Shown: positions 6,563 through 12,789 of the stretch, one piece after another
How positions within the stretch are numbered: position 1 is the stretch's first letter
Layout of the letters: each line of letters opens with the position of its first letter
NCBI GenBank assembly: GCA_937974845.1
Contig: CALJVC010000137.1
Location: 1-12,789, forward strand
Origin: an uncultured Pseudogracilibacillus sp.
GTDB taxonomy: Bacteria > Bacillota > Bacilli > Bacillales > Amphibacillaceae
Reading direction: 5' to 3'
DNA length: 12,789 nt
Notes under the pieces: model-generated
What the model was told of the DNA's origin: nothing
The model's input: the letters and a program-made list of their open reading frames with translations, nothing else
Databases searched by the model: none
Position numbers and translations under genes: made by a program

Positions 6563-8410
6563 ATGAGTAAAATTATTGGTATTGACTTAGGAACAACTAA
6601 CTCATGTGTGACGGTAATGGAGGGTGGAGAGCCAGTCGTTATTCCAAACCCTGAAGGAAACCGTACGACACCATCGGTTGTTAGTTTTAAAGATGGTGAA
6701 AGACAAATCGGGGAAGTTGCCAAGCGTCAAGCAATTACGAACCCGAACACCATTCAATCTATTAAACGTCACATGGGTACTGATTATAAAGTGACTATTG
6801 AAGATAAAGAATATACTCCACAAGAAATTTCAGCAATTATTTTACAGCATTTAAAAAGCTATGCTGAAGAATATATTGGCGAAGAAGTAAGTAAGGCAGT
6901 AATTACTGTCCCAGCCTATTTCAACGACGCTGAGCGTCAAGCGACAAGAGACGCAGGTATTATCGCAGGCTTAGAAGTTGAACGAATCATTAACGAGCCG
7001 ACAGCCGCTGCCTTAGCCTACGGAATCGATAAGGAAGATCAGGATCAAACAATTCTCGTATACGACTTAGGTGGTGGAACCTTCGACGTTTCGATTTTAG
7101 ATATTGGTGAGGGTACCTTTGAAGTAATTTCTACTGCAGGGGATAACCGATTAGGCGGAGATGACTTTGACCAAAAAATTATCGATTATATGGTTGAAGA
7201 ATTCCGTAAAGAAAATGGTATCGATCTTTCCCAAGATAAAATGGCTATGCAACGTTTAAAGGACGCAGCGGAAAAAGCCAAAATTGACTTATCTGGAGTT
7301 ACTCAAGCACAAATTTCCTTACCTTTCATCACAGCGGGTGAAGCTGGCCCACTACATTTAGAAATGACTTTAACTCGGGCAAAGTTCGATGAATTAACGA
7401 ACGAACTTGTAGAAAGAACGATGATTCCAGTTCGTCAAGCGTTAGAGGACGCTGATTTAACGGCTCAAGATTTAGATAAAATTATCCTCGTTGGTGGTTC
7501 TACACGAATCCCAGCTGTTCAAGAAGCGATTAAACGAGAAACTGGAAAAGAACCTTCCCGGGGTGTCAACCCAGATGAAGTGGTTGCACTAGGTGCGGCT
7601 ATTCAAGGTGGAGTTTTACAAGGAGATGTAAAGGACGTCGTCTTATTAGACGTTACACCATTATCCCTTGGAATTGAAACGATGGGTGGTGTAATGACGA
7701 AGCTAATTGAAAGAAACACGACGATTCCAACGAGTGAATCTCAAATCTTCTCTACTGCTGCCGATAACCAAACAGCGGTAGATATCCATGTGCTACAAGG
7801 TGAGCGGGAAATGGCTGCGGATAACAAGACCCTCGGTCGCTTCCAACTTACCGATATTCCACCAGCACCAAGAGGTATGCCACAAATCGAAGTAACTTTT
7901 GATATCGATGCGAACGGTATTGTTAACGTGCGGGCGAAGGACTTAGGAACGAATAAAGAACAGTCGATTACCATCCAGTCCTCTTCCGGACTATCCGATG
8001 AAGAGATTGAACGTATGATTAAAGAAGCAGAAGAAAATGCTGAAGCTGATAAGAAACGTCGTGAAGAAGCGGAGTTACGTAACGAAGCTGACCAATTAAT
8101 CTTCACAACGGAAAAGACGATTAAAGATTTAGGAGATAAGGTTAGCGAAGAAGAGAAGAAAAAGGCTGAAGAAGCAAAAGAAGCGTTGAAGAAAGCCCTT
8201 GAATCAGATGATACTGATGAAATAAAGGCGAAGAAAGACGCCCTTGAGCAAGAAGTGCAACAACTTTCAGTGAAACTTTATGAGCAAGTAGCTCAAGAAC
8301 AAGCAGCTCAGCAAGCTCAAGCTGGTTCTGATGGGAAGGATTCAGCTGATGACGATGTTGTCGATGCTGAATACGAAGAGGTTGACGAAGACGATAAGAA
8401 GGATAAATAA
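6563..8410 (+). CDS. dnaK: Molecular chaperone DnaK (Hsp70)
   Basis: ATP-dependent chaperone of the cytoplasm that binds exposed hydrophobic peptides, with DnaJ delivering substrate and GrpE exchanging nucleotide. The 615 residues match Gram-positive DnaK (611 in B. subtilis), which lacks a short ATPase-domain segment found in E. coli (638). The nucleotide-binding domain (1 to about 357) shows IGIDLGTTNS (5-14), LVYDLGGGTFDVS (165-177) and the adenosine motif ILVGGSTRIPAV (308-319). The interdomain linker DVVLLD (358-363) leads into the substrate-binding domain and helical lid (to about 575). The tail is Ala/Gln-rich (576-587) and then acidic, with DDDVVDAEYEEVDEDD (597-612), the usual C-terminal type. 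The ATG has AAAAAGGAGAG (6544-6554) upstream and lies 28 bases after grpE. A strong terminator follows. Confidence 0.99.
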   Translation: MSKIIGIDLGTTNSCVTVMEGGEPVVIPNPEGNRTTPSVVSFKDGERQIGEVAKRQAITNPNTIQSIKRHMGTDYKVTIEDKEYTPQEISAIILQHLKSYAEEYIGEEVSKAVITVPAYFNDAERQATRDAGIIAGLEVERIINEPTAAALAYGIDKEDQDQTILVYDLGGGTFDVSILDIGEGTFEVISTAGDNRLGGDDFDQKIIDYMVEEFRKENGIDLSQDKMAMQRLKDAAEKAKIDLSGVTQAQISLPFITAGEAGPLHLEMTLTRAKFDELTNELVERTMIPVRQALEDADLTAQDLDKIILVGGSTRIPAVQEAIKRETGKEPSRGVNPDEVVALGAAIQGGVLQGDVKDVVLLDVTPLSLGIETMGGVMTKLIERNTTIPTSESQIFSTAADNQTAVDIHVLQGEREMAADNKTLGRFQLTDIPPAPRGMPQIEVTFDIDANGIVNVRAKDLGTNKEQSITIQSSSGLSDEEIERMIKEAEENAEADKKRREEAELRNEADQLIFTTEKTIKDLGDKVSEEEKKKAEEAKEALKKALESDDTDEIKAKKDALEQEVQQLSVKLYEQVAQEQAAQQAQAGSDGKDSADDDVVDAEYEEVDEDDKKDK

Positions 8411-8419
8411 ACAGTTAGG

Positions 8420-8457
8420 AAGTCAAAGTCAGGTATAACTTGACTTTGACTTTTTTT
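8420..8457 (+). terminator. Rho-independent terminator between dnaK and dnaJ
   Basis: AAGTCAAAGTCA (8420-8431) pairs perfectly with TGACTTTGACTT (8441-8452), with a G.U and a G-C pair extending the stem inward. It leads straight into a run of T (8451-8457). Twelve perfect pairs plus the T-tract make this a strong candidate, starting 9 bases after the dnaK stop. It would end most transcripts coming from the CIRCE promoter, leaving dnaJ and later genes to read-through or to their own promoter. Confidence 0.92.
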
Positions 8458-8492
8458 AAGATGGAATGACGGTTTAGCTTCGGTTGTATGAA

Positions 8493-8522
8493 TAGACATC
8501 TATTTGCTATCTTCTTTACAAT
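8493..8522 (+). promoter_or_regulatory. Candidate sigma-A-type promoter for dnaJ-prmA-rsmE-mtaB
   Basis: TAGACA (8493-8498) and TACAAT (8517-8522) each match consensus at 5 of 6 positions, with an 18-base spacer. An overlapping weaker pair is TTGCTA (8504-8509) and TAAGAT (8527-8532) with a 17-base spacer. Either would transcribe dnaJ and the genes after it. No CIRCE element accompanies it, so this promoter should not be under direct HrcA control. Confidence 0.55.
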
Positions 8523-8571
8523 GAGATAAGATAAATAAATTGAATGAATGGTTTCGGGAGTGTGAAACGAA

Positions 8572-9690
8572 TTGAGTAAGCGAGATTATTATGAAGTACT
8601 CGGTGTAGATCGAGACGCATCAAAACAAGATATTCGCCGAGCATACCGCAAGTTAGCGAGAAAATATCATCCCGACGTAAATAAAGCCGAGGATGCAGAA
8701 GAACGCTTTAAAGAAGTGAAGGAAGCTTATGAAGTACTTAAAGACGATCAGAAACGTGCTCAATATGATCGCTTTGGACATGCTGGTACCCAGTCCGGTG
8801 GCTTCGGTGGCGGTGCCCAAGATTTTTCTGGTTTTGGTGATATTTTTGATATGTTTTTCGGCGGTGGAGGGCGTCAACATAATCCGAATGCTCCGCGTCA
8901 AGGTGCCGATTTACAATATACTTTAACATTAGATTTTGAGGAAGCTATTTTTGGAAAGGAAACGGAAATTACTGTTCCGAAGGACGAACCGTGCCATACG
9001 TGTAAAGGTTCTGGAGCAAAACCGGGTACTAGTCCGCAAAGATGTCAACATTGTCACGGTACTGGTCAAATTCATATGGAGAGAAGTACTCCTTTTGGAA
9101 AGATTGTTAATCAACAAACCTGTAATTATTGTCAAGGAACAGGACAGTTTATTGCTGACAAATGTACAACGTGTGGTGGCCGGGGAACCGTGAAGAAACA
9201 TTCACGCATCAAAGTGTCCATCCCTGCTGGAATTGATGACGGCCAGCAAATTCGTCTATCAGGCAAAGGGGAACCTGGTATTAATGGTGGTCCTCCTGGA
9301 GATTTATTCGTCGTCATTCGGGTTCGTGAGCACGAATACTTTGTTCGCGAAGGGGATAACATTTTCTTAGAGTTACCGATTACCTTTGCCCAAGCGGCCC
9401 TAGGTGATGAAATTGAAGTACCTACTGTTCACGGTAAGGTAATGTTTAAAATTCCTCCTGGAACGCAAACGGGTAAAACCTTCCGCTTGCGAGATAAAGG
9501 AGTACCAAATGTCCGAGGATATGGAAGAGGAGACCAGCATGTTACTGTTCGCGTTGTGACACCAACGAATTTAAATGAAGAACAAAAAGAATTGTTACGA
9601 AAGTTAAATGAAACTTTAAATAATGACCCAATAGCTGAATCGGATGAATCATTTTTCTCACGTTTTAAAAAGGCTTTTCGAGGAGAATAA
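8572..9690 (+). CDS. dnaJ: Chaperone protein DnaJ (Hsp40, type I)
   Basis: Co-chaperone that binds unfolded protein and stimulates the ATPase of DnaK. The 372 residues carry the complete type I layout: J domain (1-70) with the essential HPD at 33-35; Gly/Phe-rich region (about 77-100); zinc-binding region with four CxxCxGxG repeats at Cys141-Cys144, Cys158-Cys161, Cys184-Cys187 and Cys198-Cys201; and the C-terminal substrate-binding and dimerisation domains. The start is TTG, with GGGAGTGTG (8556-8564) upstream. It gives the N terminus MSKRDYYEVLGVD, as expected for the family, and no ATG is available there. It is separated from dnaK by 161 bases holding a terminator and a promoter candidate. 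Confidence 0.98.
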   Translation: MSKRDYYEVLGVDRDASKQDIRRAYRKLARKYHPDVNKAEDAEERFKEVKEAYEVLKDDQKRAQYDRFGHAGTQSGGFGGGAQDFSGFGDIFDMFFGGGGRQHNPNAPRQGADLQYTLTLDFEEAIFGKETEITVPKDEPCHTCKGSGAKPGTSPQRCQHCHGTGQIHMERSTPFGKIVNQQTCNYCQGTGQFIADKCTTCGGRGTVKKHSRIKVSIPAGIDDGQQIRLSGKGEPGINGGPPGDLFVVIRVREHEYFVREGDNIFLELPITFAQAALGDEIEVPTVHGKVMFKIPPGTQTGKTFRLRDKGVPNVRGYGRGDQHVTVRVVTPTNLNEEQKELLRKLNETLNNDPIAESDESFFSRFKKAFRGE

Positions 9691-9713
9691 GAAAATAAGA
9701 AAAAGAAAGTTCG

Positions 9714-10676
9714 GTGGAAAAGTTGGAATGGAAGGAACTCGTTATTCATACTAGCCAAGAGGCAAAAGAAGCCGTAGCAAATATTTTAAATGAGGCAGGT
9801 TCAAAGGGGGTCGTAATCGAAGAAAAAATCGAGCCGATCTCCCGCTATGGTTTCCAATTTGGCGAAATTTATGATCTTAAAGGTGAAAAATTCGAGCGAG
9901 AAGGGGCTACCATAAAGGCTTATTTTTTAAACGATGACCAATGGCCGAGTTTGAAAGAAAGGATAATTGAAAGGGTATCCCAGCTTTCCTCCTTTGGAAT
10001 AGATCTTGGCGGCTTACAGTTTACCGTAAATACAGTAGAAGCGACTGATTGGGAAAACGAATGGAAAAAGTATTTCAAGCCTTTTCAGGTGACAGAACAC
10101 TTTATGATTGTCCCAACCTGGGAAAGGGAGAAGGTAGAAGAGGTAGAGGCAACAAAGATTTTAATGGATCCAGGAATGGCCTTTGGTACAGGGACGCATC
10201 CAACGACAAAGCTTAGCCTACTTGCCCTAGAACAAGTCGTTCAAGCAGGGGATTTAGTCATCGATGTTGGTTCTGGTTCAGGGATTTTAAGTATTGCTGC
10301 GGCGCTTTTAGGGGCTGAGAAGGTTTACAGTTATGATTTAGATGAGGTTGCTGTTCAGAGTACAAAACAAAACCGAGACCTCAACCGATTAACTACGAAG
10401 ATTTCAGTTCAGGCAAATGACTTGCTGAAAGAGGTTGACCATGATCCGAAGGCCGATGTCATTGTTGCCAATATTTTAGCCCATATTATTTTGGAACTGA
10501 TTGATGATGCGAATAAACAATTAAAGATTGGCGGAAAATTTATCGTTTCTGGTATTATTGATAAGGAAGCTGAGAAGATTGTTCAGGCTTTAGAATCTAC
10601 AGGTTTCAAAGTATTAGAACGGTTAGAAGAGGATCATTGGCACAGCTTTATTGCCGAAAAAGTTGAAAACAAGTAG
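9714..10676 (+). CDS. prmA: Ribosomal protein L11 methyltransferase PrmA
   Basis: SAM-dependent enzyme that methylates ribosomal protein L11. The 320 residues (about 311 in B. subtilis) comprise an N-terminal substrate-recognition domain (1 to about 110) and a class I methyltransferase domain. Motifs are MDPGMAFGTGTHPTT (151-165), the SAM-binding VIDVGSGSGILSIAAA (182-197), the acidic end of strand 2 SYDLD (206-210) and VIVANILAHIILEL (249-262), the PrmA form of motif IV. The start is uncertain. GTG 9714 is given, but TTG 9723 (317 residues) would yield MEWKELVIHTS, which fits the usual family N terminus better, with GGTGG just upstream; neither has a good ribosome binding site. It lies 23 bases after dnaJ and abuts rsmE, so it is part of the same transcript. 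Confidence 0.96.
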   Translation: MEKLEWKELVIHTSQEAKEAVANILNEAGSKGVVIEEKIEPISRYGFQFGEIYDLKGEKFEREGATIKAYFLNDDQWPSLKERIIERVSQLSSFGIDLGGLQFTVNTVEATDWENEWKKYFKPFQVTEHFMIVPTWEREKVEEVEATKILMDPGMAFGTGTHPTTKLSLLALEQVVQAGDLVIDVGSGSGILSIAAALLGAEKVYSYDLDEVAVQSTKQNRDLNRLTTKISVQANDLLKEVDHDPKADVIVANILAHIILELIDDANKQLKIGGKFIVSGIIDKEAEKIVQALESTGFKVLERLEEDHWHSFIAEKVENK

Positions 10677-10685
10677 GTGACCCGA

Positions 10686-11450
10686 TTGCAACGTTACTTT
10701 ATAGACGCCCCTTTTTGGCAGGGAGAAAAAGTGCGTATCGAAGATGATGCGCACCATATTCTACGTGTGATGCGCTACAATGTCGGAGACACGATCGTCT
10801 GTATTCACCCTGAAGGCCGGAGTGCTGCATGTCGTATTACAGAAGTCCATAAAGAAGGTGCCTATGTCTTGGCAGAGGTTGAGACTTGGTACGATGAGGA
10901 CGTCGAGTTACCTTTATCAGTGACGATTGTGCAAAGCTTACCAAAGGGTGCCAAACTTGATTTAGTCATTCAAAAGGCGACAGAGTTAGGGGCTCACCAA
11001 TTTGTGCTTTTTGAATCTAGTCATTCTGTCGTACGTTGGCCTAGTAAGAAAGTGAAGCAACGTCTCCGTCGATACGAAAAAATTGCTAAAGAAGCAAGTG
11101 AACAATCTGGACGATTAATGATACCGAAGATTCAATATGTGGAACAAATTGAGACATATTTAGAAGAGTTAAAAGCAAAACGCGCGATGAAGCTTCTAGC
11201 CTATGAAGAAGAGGCAAAATCTATACAGCGGGCTCGATTTGCATCAAAGTTAGAAGAAGTCAAGGAAGGTAAGTATGAGGAAATCATCATTGCTATAGGT
11301 CCAGAGGGGGGCTTTTCTGAAGAAGAAGTCGCTACCTTTAAAACCTATCAGTTTGTTCCTGTACGTTTAGGAAAGCGAATTTTGCGGACAGAAACGGCGA
11401 GCCTATATGCTTTAGCGAGTATATCCTATTATTTTGAAGAAATGGAGTGA
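10686..11450 (+). CDS. rsmE: 16S rRNA (uracil-1498-N3)-methyltransferase RsmE (YqeU)
   Basis: SPOUT-class enzyme that makes m3U1498 in helix 44 of 16S rRNA, near the decoding centre. An N-terminal PUA-like RNA-binding domain (about 1-70) contains HHILRVMRYNVGD. The knotted catalytic domain carries LPKGAKLDLVIQKATELG, IAIGPEGGFSEEEV and LGKRILRTETASLYALASI, the trefoil-knot SAM site. I start it at TTG 10686 (254 residues, beginning MQRYFIDAP) because AGGTGA (10675-10680), which overlaps the prmA stop, is placed correctly for it. The in-frame GTG at 10677 is itself part of that ribosome binding site and would give 257 residues. The overlap of the site with the prmA stop suggests translational coupling. 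Confidence 0.95.
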   Translation: MQRYFIDAPFWQGEKVRIEDDAHHILRVMRYNVGDTIVCIHPEGRSAACRITEVHKEGAYVLAEVETWYDEDVELPLSVTIVQSLPKGAKLDLVIQKATELGAHQFVLFESSHSVVRWPSKKVKQRLRRYEKIAKEASEQSGRLMIPKIQYVEQIETYLEELKAKRAMKLLAYEEEAKSIQRARFASKLEEVKEGKYEEIIIAIGPEGGFSEEEVATFKTYQFVPVRLGKRILRTETASLYALASISYYFEEME

Positions 11451-11455
11451 GTTGG

Positions 11456-12784
11456 ATGCGAACCGTAGCATTCCATACCTTAGGTTGTAAGGTCAACCAT
11501 TATGAAACAGAAGGCATTTGGAATATGTTTAAGGAAGAGGGTTACGAGCGAGTCGATTTCGATCGGCACGCTGATGTATATGTTATTAATACCTGTACCG
11601 TAACGAATACAGGGGATCGAAAAAGTCGCCAAGTGATTCGTCGAGCAGTTAGGAAAAACCCTGAAGCGGTAATCTGTGTTACGGGCTGCTATGCCCAAAC
11701 ATCGCCAGGTGAAGTGATGGAAATAGAGGGGGTCGATGTCGTCGTTGGTACACAAAACCGAAAGCGAATGATCCCTTTAATTGAAGAACATTTAAAAACT
11801 CGTCTACCGATCAACGGTGTCGAAAACATTATGAAAACAAAAGTATTTGAAGAAATGGACGTACCTACTTTTTCCGACCGTACTCGAGCTTCTTTAAAAA
11901 TTCAAGAAGGATGTAACAATTTCTGTACTTTTTGTATCATTCCATGGTCTCGAGGGCTTTTACGTTCCCGCGATCCAGAAAATGTTCTGGAACAAGCGCA
12001 AAAGTTAGTAGATGCAGGTTATAAAGAAATCGTCTTAACAGGAATACACACAGCAGGATACGGGGAAGATATGACAGACTACAGCTTTGCTGATTTATTA
12101 CGTGATTTAGAAGCAAAGGTAGAAGGTTTAAAGAGAATTCGTATTTCTTCCATCGAGGCAAGTCAAATCACCGACGAAGTCATAGAGGTGCTCGATCAGT
12201 CCGAAAAGATTGTCCGTCATTTACATATTCCTTTGCAGTCCGGGTCAAAAACTGTTTTACAACGTATGCGACGTAAATATACCCCAGAATTTTATAAGGA
12301 AAGGGTCGAAAAGATTAAACAAGCCCTTCCTGGTATTGCGGTTACTTCTGATATTATTGTTGGTTTCCCTGGAGAAACGGAAGAGGAGTTTCAAGAAACG
12401 TATGAATTTGTAAAAGATATCGGTTATGCTGAGTTACACGTGTTTCCCTATTCTCCACGGACTGGTACACCGGCAGCGCGGATGGCTAATCAAGTGGACA
12501 AAGAAGAAAAACATCGTCGGGTAGATATAATGATTGAACTTTCTAATCGTTTAGCCCAGGAATATGCCGAGAGTTATGTTGGAGATGTATTAGAGATTAT
12601 TCCGGAAGAAGTAAGCGAGACGAAGGAAGGATATTTAGTCGGTTATTCGGACAACTATATTAAAGTTGAATTCGCGGGTTCAAAGGATTTAATCGGCTCG
12701 ATTGTACGTGTAAAATTAGATGAAGCGAGTTACCCATTAAGTAAGGGTACATTTGTAAAAGTTGCCGATCCTCTTTACGTATAG
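11456..12784 (+). CDS. mtaB: tRNA t6A37 methylthiotransferase MtaB (YqeV), radical SAM
   Basis: Converts t6A to ms2t6A at position 37 of ANN-decoding tRNAs, improving codon reading. Three domains are visible. The MTTase N-terminal domain has cluster-binding Cys11 (TLGCKVN), Cys47 (NTCTVT) and Cys78 (VTGCYAQ). The radical SAM domain has Cys153-x3-Cys157-x2-Cys160 (EGCNNFCTFC) and later SDIIVGFPGETEEEF. A C-terminal TRAM RNA-binding domain occupies about the last 70 residues. All six expected cysteines are present. I use ATG 11456 (442 residues; B. subtilis about 451), with GGAG at 11444-11447 inside the end of rsmE. The longer frame from GTG 11447, overlapping the rsmE stop, would add only three residues and lacks a site. 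The gene ends 5 bases before the window edge, so its terminator is not seen. Confidence 0.96.
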   Translation: MRTVAFHTLGCKVNHYETEGIWNMFKEEGYERVDFDRHADVYVINTCTVTNTGDRKSRQVIRRAVRKNPEAVICVTGCYAQTSPGEVMEIEGVDVVVGTQNRKRMIPLIEEHLKTRLPINGVENIMKTKVFEEMDVPTFSDRTRASLKIQEGCNNFCTFCIIPWSRGLLRSRDPENVLEQAQKLVDAGYKEIVLTGIHTAGYGEDMTDYSFADLLRDLEAKVEGLKRIRISSIEASQITDEVIEVLDQSEKIVRHLHIPLQSGSKTVLQRMRRKYTPEFYKERVEKIKQALPGIAVTSDIIVGFPGETEEEFQETYEFVKDIGYAELHVFPYSPRTGTPAARMANQVDKEEKHRRVDIMIELSNRLAQEYAESYVGDVLEIIPEEVSETKEGYLVGYSDNYIKVEFAGSKDLIGSIVRVKLDEASYPLSKGTFVKVADPLYV

Positions 12785-12789
12785 ATAAA

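Noticed and set aside
8929..9201. Open frames on both strands inside dnaJ (and similar ones inside dnaK, lepA and mtaB)
   Set aside because: They lie wholly within strongly conserved genes, lack ribosome binding sites and show no recognisable domains; they are reading-frame shadows.
1..12789. A novel defence, mobile or biosynthetic system
   Set aside because: Every gene belongs to a recognised conserved family in near-canonical order; no direct repeats, integrase, transposase or foreign-composition island is seen.

Overview
This window comes from an endospore-forming member of the Bacillales, most likely Bacillaceae. The evidence is two sporulation genes (gpr, spoIIP), a perfect CIRCE operator ahead of hrcA, a Gram-positive-type DnaK, and a gene order that matches, with one gap, the Bacillus subtilis series gpr-spoIIP-yqxA-lepA-(hemW)-hrcA-grpE-dnaK-dnaJ-prmA-rsmE-mtaB. 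All eleven genes are on the + strand and tightly packed, the DNA is AT-rich, and I see no mobile element, CRISPR array, tRNA or rRNA. The species cannot be fixed from the sequence alone.

Layout. (1) Positions 1-2695 are the sporulation block: gpr (germination protease), spoIIP (peptidoglycan hydrolase for engulfment) and a small yqxA-like membrane protein. (2) Positions 2730-4661 are lepA (EF4) as a free-standing unit, with its own sigma-A-like promoter and a very strong terminator. (3) Positions 4733-8457 are the HrcA-controlled heat-shock unit: promoter, CIRCE, hrcA, grpE, dnaK, then a strong terminator. (4) Positions 8493-12784 are dnaJ, prmA, rsmE and mtaB, with a separate promoter candidate and no terminator before the window ends.

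How the genes work together. GPR degrades the DNA-protecting SASPs at germination, and SpoIIP helps thin septal peptidoglycan during engulfment. LepA, PrmA (ribosomal protein L11 methylation), RsmE (16S rRNA m3U methylation) and MtaB (tRNA methylthiolation) all act on the translation machinery. HrcA represses the DnaK-GrpE-DnaJ chaperone system through CIRCE. In this layout DnaJ sits behind a terminator and in front of a CIRCE-free promoter candidate, so its supply may be partly separated from that of DnaK and GrpE.

The window is mainly a conserved housekeeping and sporulation locus, and I found no convincing undescribed system. The points worth a second look are: the missing hemW between lepA and hrcA; a 16-bp inverted repeat that encloses the gpr-spoIIP spacer and buries the ribosome binding site and TTG start of spoIIP; the terminator and promoter separating dnaK from dnaJ; and a cluster of non-ATG starts. 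Several starts were moved inward from the longest reading frame (lepA, hrcA, grpE, rsmE, mtaB) on ribosome-binding-site and family-length grounds.
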